This document shows positions 9,466-18,770 of a DNA stretch of 64,000 nt, piece after piece (position 1 is the first letter of the stretch; each line of letters opens with the position of its first letter). The stretch is from an uncultured Kiloniellaceae bacterium. GTDB lineage: Bacteria; Pseudomonadota; Alphaproteobacteria; Kiloniellales; Kiloniellaceae. Below the pieces are notes generated by a model. That model did not search any database. It saw only the letters and a program-made list of their open reading frames with translations, and was not told where the DNA came from. Made by a program: the position numbers and the translations under genes. The DNA is taken from contig CANMQP010000019.1 in NCBI GenBank assembly GCA_947500035.1, forward strand, positions 62,001-126,000, given 5' to 3'.

Positions 9466-10223
9466 TTTCGAAAATCAAGCTCGCGCCCTGGCTGGCCACC
9501 ATCGGTCTTTTCGTGTTCTGGGAAGTCGTCTGCCGGCTTTTCTCGGTGCCTGAATTCATCCTGCCCACGCCCAGCGCGTCCATTGCCGCAATGATCGAAT
9601 ACTGGCCCGCGATCTGGCAGAACGCCTTCTACACCTTCTGGGTGACTATGGTCGGCTTTGCACTGGCCGTGATTTTCGGATTGGCCCTGGGCCTGGTCAC
9701 CGGCGCCTCGGCGGTGGTCTATTCCGCCATCTATCCCCTGCTGGTCGGCTTTAACTCGATTCCCAAGGTCGCCATCGTGCCGGTTCTGGTGGTCTGGTTC
9801 GGCATCGGCACCATCCCGGCCATCCTGACCGCCTTCACCATTTCCTTCTTTCCCATCGTGGTGAACGTGGCCACGGGCCTCGCCACGCTTGAGCCGGAAC
9901 TGAAAGACGTGCTGCGCTCGCTGGGCGCGCGCAAGATCGACATCCTGCTCAAGGTCGGCGTTCCCCGCTCCATGCCTTATTTCTTCGCTTCACTGAAGGT
10001 CGCGGTCACCCTCGCCTTCGTCGGCACGGTGATTTCCGAGACGGTGGCTGGGAACGCCGGCATGGGACATCTGATGCTCACCGCGTCCTCCAGCTTCCGC
10101 GTGCCCCTGGTTTTTGCGGGCCTGCTGGTGATCGCCGCCATGGGTGTGGGCATGTACGTGGTCTTTGTGCTGGTCGAGCGACGCTTCGTCGGATGGGCCT
10201 TCCGCGGCGGGGACAACGGATAG
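9462..10223 (+). CDS. NitT/TauT-family ABC transporter permease
   Basis: 253 residues with about six membrane helices. The EAA-loop region SLGARKIDILLKVGVPRSMP contacts the ATPase in this family. It forms the inner-membrane channel of the importer with the two preceding genes and is coupled to the ATPase by an ATGA overlap. Length and helix spacing fit SsuC/TauC-type BPD permeases. Confidence 0.92.
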   Translation: MISKIKLAPWLATIGLFVFWEVVCRLFSVPEFILPTPSASIAAMIEYWPAIWQNAFYTFWVTMVGFALAVIFGLALGLVTGASAVVYSAIYPLLVGFNSIPKVAIVPVLVVWFGIGTIPAILTAFTISFFPIVVNVATGLATLEPELKDVLRSLGARKIDILLKVGVPRSMPYFFASLKVAVTLAFVGTVISETVAGNAGMGHLMLTASSSFRVPLVFAGLLVIAAMGVGMYVVFVLVERRFVGWAFRGGDNG

Positions 10224-10248
10224 TCATGCCCGAAAGGTGCAGCCTCAC

Positions 10249-10872
10249 GTGACTCTGACAAGGCGGTCCTGGTGCAAGTTATTTCTGGCCGCGGGCCTGA
10301 TCGGCCCTATCTTGTTGCGTTCCGGTAACAGCAACGCGCAAACCCAAAACATGCTGGCCGAAGATATGCTGATTGATGACTTTAAAGATTCGGACCTGAC
10401 CTCAAAACTGGGCACCACCTGGCGCGGTTTCAGCGATCGGGTCATGGGCGGCGTCTCGCAGGCCTCCGTCACGCGCGAACAGCTCGACGGGCGCTGGGCG
10501 ATGCGGCTGCGCGGGGATGTGCGCCTGGAAAACAACGGCGGCTTCGTTCAGGCGGCCCTCGATCTCTCGCCGGACCGGGGGATGTACGACGCCTCCGGCT
10601 TTACCGGGTTACGCCTTACGGTCCGCGGCAATGGTGAAGAGTACGGGCTTCATCTGCGCAGCGCAGACAACACCCGGCCCTGGCAGTCCTACCGGGCACA
10701 GTTCGTTGCAGGACCGGAGTGGGAAACGCTCGAACTGCCCTTCGCCTCCTTCACACCCCACAGGCTGGAAGCGCCCCTGGTGACCTCCAGGCTCCGAAGG
10801 ATCGGGCTGGTGGCCATCGGCCGGGCCTTTTCGGCGGATCTCGCCGTGAGCGAGATCGCGTTTTATCGTTAA
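10249..10872 (+). CDS. CIA30-like (complex I intermediate-associated protein 30) domain protein, probable Tat substrate
   Basis: About 207 residues from GTG 10249; the frame is open further left into the permease gene. The N-terminus TRRSWCKLFLAAG matches a twin-arginine signal followed by a hydrophobic stretch, suggesting export in folded form. The rest is a beta-rich CIA30/galactose-binding-like domain with the family's WRGFSDRVMGGVSQA start and a repeated strand pattern (GFTGLRLTVRGNGEEYGLHL). Bacterial members are of unknown function; despite the name, there is no evidence for a role in complex I here. It starts 26 bases after the importer operon and may be cotranscribed with it. Its stop codon overlaps that of the convergent TspO gene. 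Confidence 0.75.
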   Translation: MTLTRRSWCKLFLAAGLIGPILLRSGNSNAQTQNMLAEDMLIDDFKDSDLTSKLGTTWRGFSDRVMGGVSQASVTREQLDGRWAMRLRGDVRLENNGGFVQAALDLSPDRGMYDASGFTGLRLTVRGNGEEYGLHLRSADNTRPWQSYRAQFVAGPEWETLELPFASFTPHRLEAPLVTSRLRRIGLVAIGRAFSADLAVSEIAFYR

Positions 10873-11378
10873 GGACTATTCAAAAGCCACAGAGAGCCGG
10901 TCAGAAGCGTCGCGAAAGCGACCCATGCCGCATAGGGCACAAACAGCAGTCCCGCCAGACGGTCCAGGCGCCAGAAAAGCACTGTGTTGACGACGATGAC
11001 GAGCAGCAGGATCACGATCTCCACCAGCGACCAGCCGATCTGCTGCAGCCCGAAAAACAGAGCCGACCACAATAGATTCAGAGCCAACTGAACGCCATAG
11101 ACGGCAAGCGCCCGGCTCCGTGCCTGTGACGCCTCCTGACGCCAGACCCGCCAGGCCGCGATCGCCATAAAGATAAAGAGCGTTGTCCAGACCGGCCCGA
11201 AGACCCAGTCGGGCGGACTGAGCACCGATCTCTCGAGCGTCTGATACCAGTCACCCACCGACGTCGCGGTAATCGCGCCACCAACGCCTGATACGGCAAA
11301 AGAGAGCAGTATAAATCCGGCAAGACCGAACCAGTCGCGACGTGTCATTCCGAGTGCTTTCTCTTCTTCAACCGTCAT
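10869..11378 (-). CDS. tspO: TspO/MBR family membrane protein
   Basis: About 169 residues from ATG 11378; ATG 11348 is possible and would give the more usual length near 159. Five membrane helices carry the TspO landmarks: LSPPDWVFGPVWTTLF near the first loop, ALNLLWSALFFGLQQ, and LFVPYAAWVAFATLL near the end. TspO proteins bind tetrapyrroles and are linked to porphyrin traffic and stress or light-oxygen control in alphaproteobacteria. The gene converges on the CIA30-like gene and the two stop codons share bases. Confidence 0.9.
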   Translation of the reverse strand: MTVEEEKALGMTRRDWFGLAGFILLSFAVSGVGGAITATSVGDWYQTLERSVLSPPDWVFGPVWTTLFIFMAIAAWRVWRQEASQARSRALAVYGVQLALNLLWSALFFGLQQIGWSLVEIVILLLVIVVNTVLFWRLDRLAGLLFVPYAAWVAFATLLTGSLWLLNSP

Positions 11379-11435
11379 CCTGATTCGGTCATCTACACCT
11401 CTGTCAAAGGTATGTGGTACGGCTCTCGCTTTCAA

Positions 11436-12998
11436 TCAATCGCATCGAGATCCGGACCGACAGCGAATCGATATTTCCACCCTGCTGCCGCCGGACCCTG
11501 TTCCAATAACCCGGGGCGGCCGTTTTCGATTATCCTCACCGTGTTCGAGAAACGCGCGCGTCCAGAGAACGCTGTTGGTATAGGGATCAGGGTCAAAACG
11601 CTCAGGCGTATGCTGCGGGGCTGTAAAGGGATAGTGCTCGGCACGGCATTCGGATTGCTCAAGCAGCGCACCGTCTAAACCGATCAGGCACCAGCGTTGC
11701 CGGCTCTCAATCGGGATCCAGGCCCTCTCACCATAAAAGCAATTCATCGCCGGGTATATCGCTGCAATGACCACTTCGCCTGATGGATTCTTGAACCCCC
11801 AGAATTCGCCACTTCGAAAAATCTTACCGCCTCCTGGACAATCGAGACTGCTCGACGACTGCCCCTTCTTCCGACGACCCTGGGAGCTGTTCACGGGAGA
11901 TGCCGGCACCAGTTCGTGTGTTACCTTGGTCATCCGAGATTGTGTAGCTGAGGTGGTCGGCTCACTCTCAGGTTCGAGGTCGTACCACACGCTGCCAATA
12001 CGGCCACGGGGAGGGCCGAAAGCCCATCCCTCAACTTCGTCAAAATACTTTCCACCGAGGAGGCGGCCCGAAAGGTCCAGCAGAGCATAGAGTTCACCGT
12101 GCCGCGCGATACTGTATCCACGATGACTAAAGCTGGATAGTTTTTCATGCTTGGTTGGAATAACGAGTACGCCATTTGTATCTACGGCGCCCGCATAACC
12201 ATCGATCAGATGCAACTTCGTGCCGGCGGCTCTATAACTCTCCTTAGAAAGCCAGGGGCCTTGTTTGACTATGGCGCGCCCACCTTGGAGCCGCTCAACG
12301 ACTTTGTAAGCCGGCTCAACCTGCCAACTGCCATCGGCGCGCATGAGGCCAAATAGAGTACGGCGCTCATTGCTATCTCGAGCCCAAATCAGCCCGTATC
12401 CCTCTCCGGCATGGGCGAAAAATTTGAAGCGATATTCCGGCTTTGTAATCCAGCCCTCTTTTCCTTGACCGGCGGTGCGGTAAAGGCCCATTTGACCAGG
12501 TGAGAGCCAAAACTCATTTTTGTCCAGCACGGCTTTGGCCGGTGCCCTGCTGTCTGCCCACTCTCCCTCGCGAACAAGCACAACATCTTCCGTGAAGGGT
12601 ATAGATCGCGCGAATTTCGGCGCGACGACGACCTCGCCCTTACGGTTGATGACGCCGGTATGCTCTCCCATGAGAACTTCGGCGAGGCCGTGCTCAAACG
12701 CGCCGGCAAGATCAAACCTAGGCTCTAAAACCATCTCGCCATTGAGATTGATGTAGCCGAAATGGCCGTCGACAAGGACCGCAGCGAGACCTTCGCTGAA
12801 CGGCATTGCGCGCTCATAGCGCTGCGGGATTACCTCCGTCTTGCTTCTGTGCAGCACGTAACCGCAGAGACCAGTAGCGCCGCCGCAGTCGACAACGACC
12901 CTCTCCGGCCTATCGTCCCGCGCCGGCATCAGGACCAGCACCAATGACATGACGAGCAGGAGAGAGAGTAAAATGACCCTCAGGCTTGGTCTGTGCAT
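11436..12998 (-). CDS. WG-repeat protein, membrane-anchored or secreted
   Basis: About 520 residues. An N-terminal hydrophobic segment (RVILLSLLLVMSLVLVLMP) acts as signal or anchor. After it come repeated units of the WG/KWG type, for example MPFSEGLAAVLVDGHFGYIN and FEHGLAEVLMGEHTGVINRK, each followed by a Val-rich strand and Pro-x-Phe. A less regular region around residues 370-400 is Ser/Arg/Lys-rich (SSQGRRKKGQSSSS), then another repeat-like part follows (FRSGEFWGFKNPSGEVVIA). WG repeats form beta folds of unknown purpose, often at the cell surface. I start at ATG 12998; a TTG at 13016 is also in frame. Confidence 0.8.
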   Translation of the reverse strand: MHRPSLRVILLSLLLVMSLVLVLMPARDDRPERVVVDCGGATGLCGYVLHRSKTEVIPQRYERAMPFSEGLAAVLVDGHFGYINLNGEMVLEPRFDLAGAFEHGLAEVLMGEHTGVINRKGEVVVAPKFARSIPFTEDVVLVREGEWADSRAPAKAVLDKNEFWLSPGQMGLYRTAGQGKEGWITKPEYRFKFFAHAGEGYGLIWARDSNERRTLFGLMRADGSWQVEPAYKVVERLQGGRAIVKQGPWLSKESYRAAGTKLHLIDGYAGAVDTNGVLVIPTKHEKLSSFSHRGYSIARHGELYALLDLSGRLLGGKYFDEVEGWAFGPPRGRIGSVWYDLEPESEPTTSATQSRMTKVTHELVPASPVNSSQGRRKKGQSSSSLDCPGGGKIFRSGEFWGFKNPSGEVVIAAIYPAMNCFYGERAWIPIESRQRWCLIGLDGALLEQSECRAEHYPFTAPQHTPERFDPDPYTNSVLWTRAFLEHGEDNRKRPPRVIGTGSGGSRVEISIRCRSGSRCD

Positions 12999-13183
12999 CG
13001 AGATCTCGCAGTTCAACTTATGGCGATAAAAAACTCAGGGACCTTAAGCCGGCGGCCCGGAGCGCAAGACTCTCGAGTCGGGGCAAATCTCTCCCGCAAG
13101 AGAACCTTCAGGTAGTTTACATCTTGTTAAAAATAAATCTTTAGGTTGTTCTCAACTTGTTTCGAGAATGAGCCTATCGCCGT

Positions 13184-13507
13184 ATGGACATATCAAACCC
13201 AAGAGAAAAGTCGCAGAAAAGTGCACCCCTGACTCCCAAGGAACAAACGGCCGCGGACTCATCAAAAATGGATAGGGTCATCGAGGAGTTCAGGAGAGAG
13301 CGGGACAAACGCGACCGCGTGCAACGCGAGACCACGTCTTGGCACTTGAAGGTATTTCTGCCTTGTTTGATCGTGATTGCAGCAGTGGATCTTGCAGACA
13401 TCTTGGGTTACGTGCGTATTCGCGGAATGGGCACGGGTACAGGGATCGGTCTCCTGGTGTTTGCCGTGGTCACGCTCTTCGTCTTTAAATTCGGGAAAAA
13501 CCGCTAA
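13184..13507 (+). CDS. Small membrane protein of unknown function
   Basis: 107 residues: a charged N-terminal 45 residues rich in Lys, Arg and Glu that may be helical (KMDRVIEEFRRERDKRDRVQ), then two membrane helices (FLPCLIVIAAVDLADILGYV and GIGLLVFAVVTLFVF) and a basic tail. The charge and helix pattern argue for a real product over the opposite-strand frame. I do not recognise the family. It stands alone between the WG-repeat gene and the phosphatase. Confidence 0.55.
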   Translation: MDISNPREKSQKSAPLTPKEQTAADSSKMDRVIEEFRRERDKRDRVQRETTSWHLKVFLPCLIVIAAVDLADILGYVRIRGMGTGTGIGLLVFAVVTLFVFKFGKNR

Positions 13508-13569
13508 CCAGACAGTCCTGGCAGCCGCCTTTGTTGCTGTCCCGTTTTCCATACGAGACGGCGAACCCG

Positions 13570-14172
13570 TCATTCCGTCGCGGTTCGCCCAAGAATAGAA
13601 AAGCCATTCACGCCCGCGGACCGCTCCAGGACAATCATTTCTCCCGATTGGGGAAAGATGCCAGTCAGCGCGGTGATGTTGACCTGATGCGTGACCAGAA
13701 CCAGCGGTTCTCCGGGCGGTTGGGCGGCCATCCAGTCTCTCAGAGCCTGCGTTGCGGCGGGTTGCAGCTCGCGCTGGCGGAAGAAGGAATTGAGGGGCTC
13801 CAGCTCTTCTACCGCTCCAAGACCCAGCAGCTCGGCGGTTTCCAGACAGCGGCACCACTGGCTTGAGAGCACCCGCGCGGACCCGAGGCCTGCGTCGCGC
13901 AGGCGCGCGCCGATCCGTTCTGCCTGAGCCCGGCCCGTGTCACTGAGATTTCTTTGCGTGCTGCAGTCCCGCAGCGCGAAATTGCCGGGGTCCCCGGTTC
14001 CCGGCGCCAGGGCATGACGCATGATGACGATATGGCCCTCCGCAGCCACAGACCGCAGGAGGGCTTCGTCGTCGGCCACGGCGGCGTCATGGGGCAGGAC
14101 CGCAAGCAGAAGGCCGAGCACCAAACCAAGTTTCCCGGCGCAGCGCAGTAGCGTTTTACCGAGCATCACCAT
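13570..14172 (-). CDS. Histidine phosphatase family protein, exported
   Basis: About 200 residues from ATG 14172. A signal peptide (LGLVLGLLLAVLPHDAAVA) directs it out of the cytoplasm. The phosphatase core shows the catalytic RHA motif in IVIMRHALAPG, the second arginine region (ARVLSSQWCRCLETAELL) and the second histidine in LVLVTHQVNITALTG. The family uses a phosphohistidine intermediate; the substrate is unknown. The start overlaps the end of the DUF427 gene, so the two are translationally coupled. Confidence 0.88.
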   Translation of the reverse strand: MVMLGKTLLRCAGKLGLVLGLLLAVLPHDAAVADDEALLRSVAAEGHIVIMRHALAPGTGDPGNFALRDCSTQRNLSDTGRAQAERIGARLRDAGLGSARVLSSQWCRCLETAELLGLGAVEELEPLNSFFRQRELQPAATQALRDWMAAQPPGEPLVLVTHQVNITALTGIFPQSGEMIVLERSAGVNGFSILGRTATE

Positions 14173-14666
14173 CCCCGGGTGCCCGGCGCGCCCTTGAAGG
14201 GACCGACGATGTTGCTGGTAATCCAGCCGCCGTAGAAATCGCCTTCCTGAGACTGAACCTTCTCGTCGCCGACCCAGCAGGCTTCGACGCGCGAGGCATA
14301 AAAGGCATAGTAGCCCTGGATCTGCCGGAAGGGCTGAGTGGTCTCCGGATAATTCCAGGCCGCCTGTTGAGAGCGCGCCTCGCCGACCTCGAGCGACCAA
14401 TAGTTCGCCGGCCCCTTGAATTCACAGAAAGAGCGCCCCGCTTCCGGCACCAGAAAATCCTCGCGCACATCGTCCGGCGGAAAATAGTAGACCGGCGGAT
14501 GGCTGGTTTCGAGAACCCGATAACCTTCGGTGGTCTCTGCGACGGTCTCCCCGGCAAAGGTGACGACGAGCCGGTCCGTCACCTTTTCGATCCGCGGCGG
14601 CCGCGGGTAATCCCAAACCGATTCCTGACCTGGTCCCGGCACGACACGCAGGGGTCTTTCGAACAT
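14166..14666 (-). CDS. DUF427 domain-containing protein
   Basis: About 166 residues. I choose ATG 14666 because GAAGG lies seven bases before it; ATG 14693 has no such site. The protein holds the DUF427 fold with the landmarks ETSHPPVYYFPPDDV, FCEFKGPANYW and AAWNYPETTQPFRQIQGYYAFY. The family is small, cytosolic and of unresolved biochemical role. It is the first gene of a two-gene unit with the exported phosphatase. No regulatory site is obvious in the gap to gnd. Confidence 0.88.
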   Translation of the reverse strand: MFERPLRVVPGPGQESVWDYPRPPRIEKVTDRLVVTFAGETVAETTEGYRVLETSHPPVYYFPPDDVREDFLVPEAGRSFCEFKGPANYWSLEVGEARSQQAAWNYPETTQPFRQIQGYYAFYASRVEACWVGDEKVQSQEGDFYGGWITSNIVGPFKGAPGTRGW

Positions 14667-14741
14667 AGCGGCACCTTCATTTTCAAACGTCATGAAACAT
14701 ACGTCGCAAGGACCGCGCCGGATCAGGTTTTCGGCAAGGAA

Positions 14742-16166
14742 TCAGCTCTTGTGCCAAGGCCCGTGATGCGCCCCGGGCTCGTCAAAGCGTTCAAAACTGT
14801 GTGCGCCGAAAAAGTCACGCTGGGCCTGGATCATATTGGCCGTCGAGCGGCCTGTGCGCATCATGTCGAAGTAGGCAAGCGCCGCCGAGAGAGCGGGCGC
14901 AGGCAAGCCGGAAATGGCCGAAACAGCCACCACTTCGCGCAGGGCCTTCTCGTTCTCCCGCAGGAGTGCGGCAAAGAAATCCGAGAACATGAGGTTCAGC
15001 GCCGGGTTCTGCGTCAGAGCGTCCGCCATGTCGTTCAACATGGTCGAGCGGATGATACAGCCGGCGCGCCAGACCCGTGCAACATCGGGAAGTGGAAGAG
15101 ACCAATCATAAGCTTCCGAAGCAGAGGAGAGCAGCCCGAAGCCTTGCGCATAGCAGACGATCTTGCCTGCGATCAGGGCCTTCTCGAGCGCATCGATCCT
15201 GAGCGCGTCGGGATCGAGCGCCGTTGGTGCCGCCCCGAAAAGGCTCTCGCCTGCTTTGCGCTCATCGAGCCTGGAAGAGAGGTTGCGGGCCGCGACCGCC
15301 GCCTCGATCACCGTTGCCGGTGCGGCCAGATGCAGAGCCTCGACCGCGGTCCAGCGTCCCGTGCCCTTCTGACCGGCCCGGTCCAGGATGATATCGAGCA
15401 GCGGCTTGCCGCTCTTGGCATCGCCGCAGCGCGACACCTCGGCGGAGATTTCGATCAGATAGGATTTCAGCGGCCCTTCGTTCCAGCGCGCGAAAACCTC
15501 GCCGATCTGCGCCGCCTCCATGCCGAAGCCGTCGCGCATGATGCCGTAGACCTCGGCGATCATCTGCATGTCGGCGTATTCGATGCCGTTATGCACCGAT
15601 TTCACGAAGTGCCCGGAGCCGCCCTCGCCCATCCACTGGGCACAGGCCTGGCCCTCATGCTTGGCGGAGATCGCCTCCAGGATATGCGAAACCCGGTCCC
15701 AGGCGCTGCGCGCCCCGCCGCCCATGATGGAAGGACCATGGCGGGCCCCTTCCTCACCACCGGAGACGCCGATACCCAGATAGGGCACACCCGCCGCCTT
15801 GGCCTCAGCCGTCCGGCGGTTGGTGTCGTGGAAGTTGGCGTTGCCTGCATCGATGATCAGATCATCAGCGCCCAGCATGCCGCGCAGAACGCTAATCTGC
15901 TGATCCAGGATGTCACCGGCCGGCAGCATGATGATGATGGAACGCGGGGGTTTGATGGCGGCAATGAAGTCTTCAAGGCTCTCGCAGGGGACGACCTGTG
16001 CGGCCAGGTCTCCGGCTTCAGCGTGAAACTTCCGGGTGGTCTCCGTCGTGCGGTTGAAGACGGCTATTTTAAAGCCTTTTTCCGCGATATTGAGAGCAAG
16101 ACTAGCCCCCATGGTGCCGAGACCGATCAAACCGATCTCGGCAAGCTCACTGTCACCGAGTGCCAT
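14742..16166 (-). CDS. gnd: 6-phosphogluconate dehydrogenase, decarboxylating (NADP+)
   Basis: 474 residues from ATG 16166, preceded by AGGGG. The Rossmann motif GLGTMGASLALNIAEKGF binds NADP, and the substrate-binding part includes ILDRAGQKGTGRWT, the classic family signature, with GVSGGEEGARHGPSIM in the middle. It converts 6-phosphogluconate to ribulose 5-phosphate and CO2 in the oxidative pentose phosphate pathway. Length is normal for the long, dimeric form. It stands alone; zwf and pgl are not adjacent. Confidence 0.96.
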   Translation of the reverse strand: MALGDSELAEIGLIGLGTMGASLALNIAEKGFKIAVFNRTTETTRKFHAEAGDLAAQVVPCESLEDFIAAIKPPRSIIIMLPAGDILDQQISVLRGMLGADDLIIDAGNANFHDTNRRTAEAKAAGVPYLGIGVSGGEEGARHGPSIMGGGARSAWDRVSHILEAISAKHEGQACAQWMGEGGSGHFVKSVHNGIEYADMQMIAEVYGIMRDGFGMEAAQIGEVFARWNEGPLKSYLIEISAEVSRCGDAKSGKPLLDIILDRAGQKGTGRWTAVEALHLAAPATVIEAAVAARNLSSRLDERKAGESLFGAAPTALDPDALRIDALEKALIAGKIVCYAQGFGLLSSASEAYDWSLPLPDVARVWRAGCIIRSTMLNDMADALTQNPALNLMFSDFFAALLRENEKALREVVAVSAISGLPAPALSAALAYFDMMRTGRSTANMIQAQRDFFGAHSFERFDEPGAHHGPWHKS

Positions 16167-16384
16167 ACTGCCCCTGATGTTTGCTGCTGTATAATGCTGT
16201 CGAGGAGCACAAACTAATAACTGGAGGCCACCGCGTCCATTGAAAGAGAGAACTCTGCGCCCAAACGGGTCGATCCGGGAGATCACGGCGCAAGGTTCTA
16301 TCGACAGTGGCTTTGTCCAACGCTATCTTCGCCTCTGCAAGAAGACAGTACATCCTCAGATTTCGAGCAGGACTCCCCGGCCAA

Positions 16385-16747
16385 GTGAAAACCCCCAATC
16401 TGACGACGGTCGGCCATGCCTACGGCGTACCGGAAGCCGCCATGGCGGTCGCGCTCCTCGAATCGGCCGGCATCCTGGTCACAGAACATCCCTGGCACAG
16501 CCTGTCGATACGCTGGGACTTAACCCATGCCCTTGGTGGCATCGAACTACAGGTGCCCGCTTCCCAAGCGAAAGAGGCAGCTGCTGTTCTCGCGGACTTT
16601 CAGCCCACGGCACAGCCGCGCAAACGGCTATTTCGGCTCCTCGTCTGCATAGCTGCGACGTTCTTCCTGGCAGTGCCGCCAGCGGCCTCGGGTTTCTTCG
16701 CGGTCGCCATGCGGCCAGGAACGACGCGTAACAGCGCTCAAGACTGA
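16385..16747 (+). CDS. DUF2007-like putative signal-transducing protein with C-terminal membrane segment
   Basis: About 120 residues from GTG 16385; the frame is open to 16307, so the start is uncertain. The first 60 residues match the DUF2007 pattern: EAAMAVALLESAGILVTEH, then ALGGIELQVPASQAKEAAAV, a ferredoxin-like fold linked to PII-like signal proteins. A hydrophobic segment near the end (LLVCIAATFFLAVPPAASGFF) could anchor it. No partner gene is adjacent. Confidence 0.6.
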   Translation: MKTPNLTTVGHAYGVPEAAMAVALLESAGILVTEHPWHSLSIRWDLTHALGGIELQVPASQAKEAAAVLADFQPTAQPRKRLFRLLVCIAATFFLAVPPAASGFFAVAMRPGTTRNSAQD

Positions 16748-16784
16748 CAGCGTCACGGCAAGAGTAGCGCCAATCCCTGTCCGG

Positions 16785-18707
16785 TCAGGGCGCGAAGGAT
16801 CCGATCCCGCGCGCTTTGAGCGTGTCTGAGATCTCGGCGAGCACCGTGGGATCGTCGATCGTGGCCGGCATCTTCCATTCGGCGCCGTCAGCGATCTTCT
16901 GCATGGTGCCGCGCAGGATCTTGCCGGAGCGGGTTTTCGGCAGACGCTCGACACAGATCGCCAGCTTAAAAGCCGCCACCGGACCGATGACCTCGCGGAC
17001 CCGCTGAACCACTTCTTTCTCGATGCTGGCGGTGTCGCGGTCGACATCCGCGCTCAGGATCAGGAACCCGACCGGGATCTGCCCCTTCAAGGCATCTTCC
17101 ACACCGACCACGGCGCATTCCGCGACCGCGGGATGCCCGGCAATGGCTTCTTCGATGCCGCCGGTCGAGAGGCGGTGTCCGGCCACATTGATGATGTCGT
17201 CCGTGCGCGACATGATGAAGAGATAGCCGTCTTCGTCCATCATGCCCGCGTCGGCCGTCTTATAGAAACCCGGGAATTCGCTGAGGTAGGCATCCCGGAA
17301 GCGCTCGTCGGCCTTCCAGAGCGTCGGCAGGCAGGAGGGCGGCAGGGGCAGTTTCACCACGATGTTGCCGAGGGTGCCTGCCGAAACCGGATGACCCTCG
17401 TCATCCAGCACCTGCACGTCATAGCCCGGCATGGGCACCGTCGGCGAGCCCAGCTTGACCGGCAGCGCCCCCAGGCCGACGGGATTGCCCGCTATCGCCC
17501 AGCCGGTCTCGGTCTGCCACCAGTGATCGATGACCGGCACCTTCAGCTTGTCCTGTGCCCACTCAATGGTGTCGGGATCGGCGCGCTCACCCGCCAGGAA
17601 CAGCGTCCGCAGGGTCGAAATGTCGTAGTTGGCGATCAGGCTGCCCGAGGGGTCTTCTTTCTTGATCGCGCGGAAGGCCGTCGGCGCGGTAAAAAGTGCC
17701 GCGACCTTGTGCTCATCGATGACGCGCCAGAAGGTGCCGGCATCCGGCGTTCCGACCGGCTTGCCCTCGAAGAGAATGCTGGTGCAGCCCTTCAGCAGCG
17801 GCGCGTAAACGATGTAGGAATGCCCGACCACCCAGCCGACATCCGAGGCCGCCCAGAAGACCTCGCCTTCCTTCACGCCATAGATGGCATTCATGGACCA
17901 GTGCAGGGCCACCATGTGCCCGCCGTTGTCGCGGACCACACCCTTGGGCTGGCCGGTCGTGCCGGAAGTGTAGAGGATATAAAGCGGATCGGTCGCCTTG
18001 ACCGGGGTACAGGGTACCTTAGTGCCGCTGGCCTTGTGCGCTTCGACGGCGGTCTTGTAGTCCAGGTCCCGTCCCTCGATCAGATCGCAGATCAGCTGCT
18101 CACGCTGCAAAACGATGCAGGAGCCCGGCTTTTGCTCAACCATGTCGATCGCGGCATCCAATAGCGGCTTGTAGGCGACCGTGCGCCCCGGCTCCAGACC
18201 GCAGGAAGCGGAGATGATGGCCTTCGGGGTGCAATCCTCGATCCGGGTCGCCAGTTCGTTGGCCGCGAAGCCGCCGAAGACAACCGAATGCACGGCTCCC
18301 AGGCGCGCGCAGGCAAGCATGGCCACCGCCGCTTCCAGCACCATGGGCATGTAAATGATGACACGGTCACCTTTGCCGACCCCCCGGTCCTTGAGCACAG
18401 CCGCGAGCGCCTCGACTTCGGCTTGCAGTTCGGCGTAGGTGACGCTGCGTTTGCTGCCGGTCATCGCGCTGTCATGGATCATTGCCAGCTGATCGGCACG
18501 TCCGGATTGAACATGGCGGTCAACCGCGTTGTGACAGGTATTGCAGGTGGCGTCGGGGAACCACTGGCCGTAAACCGCGGCTTCAGGGTCGAACACCCGG
18601 CTCCAGGGCTCAAACCAGTCGAGTTCCTTCGCGCAAGCTTCCCAGAAGGCCTCCGGGTTCGACTTCCAGCTCGCGTAGGTGTCCCGATATTGCGATTTAC
18701 CCGTCAT
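16785..18707 (-). CDS. prpE: Propionate-CoA ligase (acetyl/propionyl-CoA synthetase family)
   Basis: 640 residues. Adenylate-forming motifs are the P-loop YILYTSGTTGQPKGVVR, the HWWQTETGWAIAGN region that sets acyl specificity, YKTADAGMMDEDGYL, and the catalytic lysine region LPKTRSGKILRGTM. The Glu-Thr-Gly-Trp context and the position directly after the propionyl-CoA genes favour propionate over acetate. It makes propionyl-CoA from propionate, CoA and ATP, feeding the carboxylase and mutase upstream in the same orientation. A hairpin separates it from the mutase gene, so it may have reduced read-through or its own promoter. Confidence 0.92.
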   Translation of the reverse strand: MTGKSQYRDTYASWKSNPEAFWEACAKELDWFEPWSRVFDPEAAVYGQWFPDATCNTCHNAVDRHVQSGRADQLAMIHDSAMTGSKRSVTYAELQAEVEALAAVLKDRGVGKGDRVIIYMPMVLEAAVAMLACARLGAVHSVVFGGFAANELATRIEDCTPKAIISASCGLEPGRTVAYKPLLDAAIDMVEQKPGSCIVLQREQLICDLIEGRDLDYKTAVEAHKASGTKVPCTPVKATDPLYILYTSGTTGQPKGVVRDNGGHMVALHWSMNAIYGVKEGEVFWAASDVGWVVGHSYIVYAPLLKGCTSILFEGKPVGTPDAGTFWRVIDEHKVAALFTAPTAFRAIKKEDPSGSLIANYDISTLRTLFLAGERADPDTIEWAQDKLKVPVIDHWWQTETGWAIAGNPVGLGALPVKLGSPTVPMPGYDVQVLDDEGHPVSAGTLGNIVVKLPLPPSCLPTLWKADERFRDAYLSEFPGFYKTADAGMMDEDGYLFIMSRTDDIINVAGHRLSTGGIEEAIAGHPAVAECAVVGVEDALKGQIPVGFLILSADVDRDTASIEKEVVQRVREVIGPVAAFKLAICVERLPKTRSGKILRGTMQKIADGAEWKMPATIDDPTVLAEISDTLKARGIGSFAP

Positions 18708-18737
18708 TTGAACCTCCCTTTGTTCGCCGTTCCAAAC

Positions 18738-18765
18738 TGCATGGCGTCATTGGAGCCACCATGCA
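18738..18765. terminator. Hairpin between mutase and prpE genes (possible attenuator)
   Basis: TGCATGG and CCATGCA form a 7-bp perfect stem around 14 bases in the 63-base gap between the mutase stop and the prpE start. There is no T-run, so it is not a clear intrinsic terminator; it may tune read-through into prpE. Confidence 0.3.
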
Positions 18766-18770
18766 ATGGC

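Noticed and set aside
14367-16217. Plus-strand frame (616 codons) opposite 6-phosphogluconate dehydrogenase
   Set aside because: gnd on the minus strand has all family motifs; no domain is visible in the plus frame.
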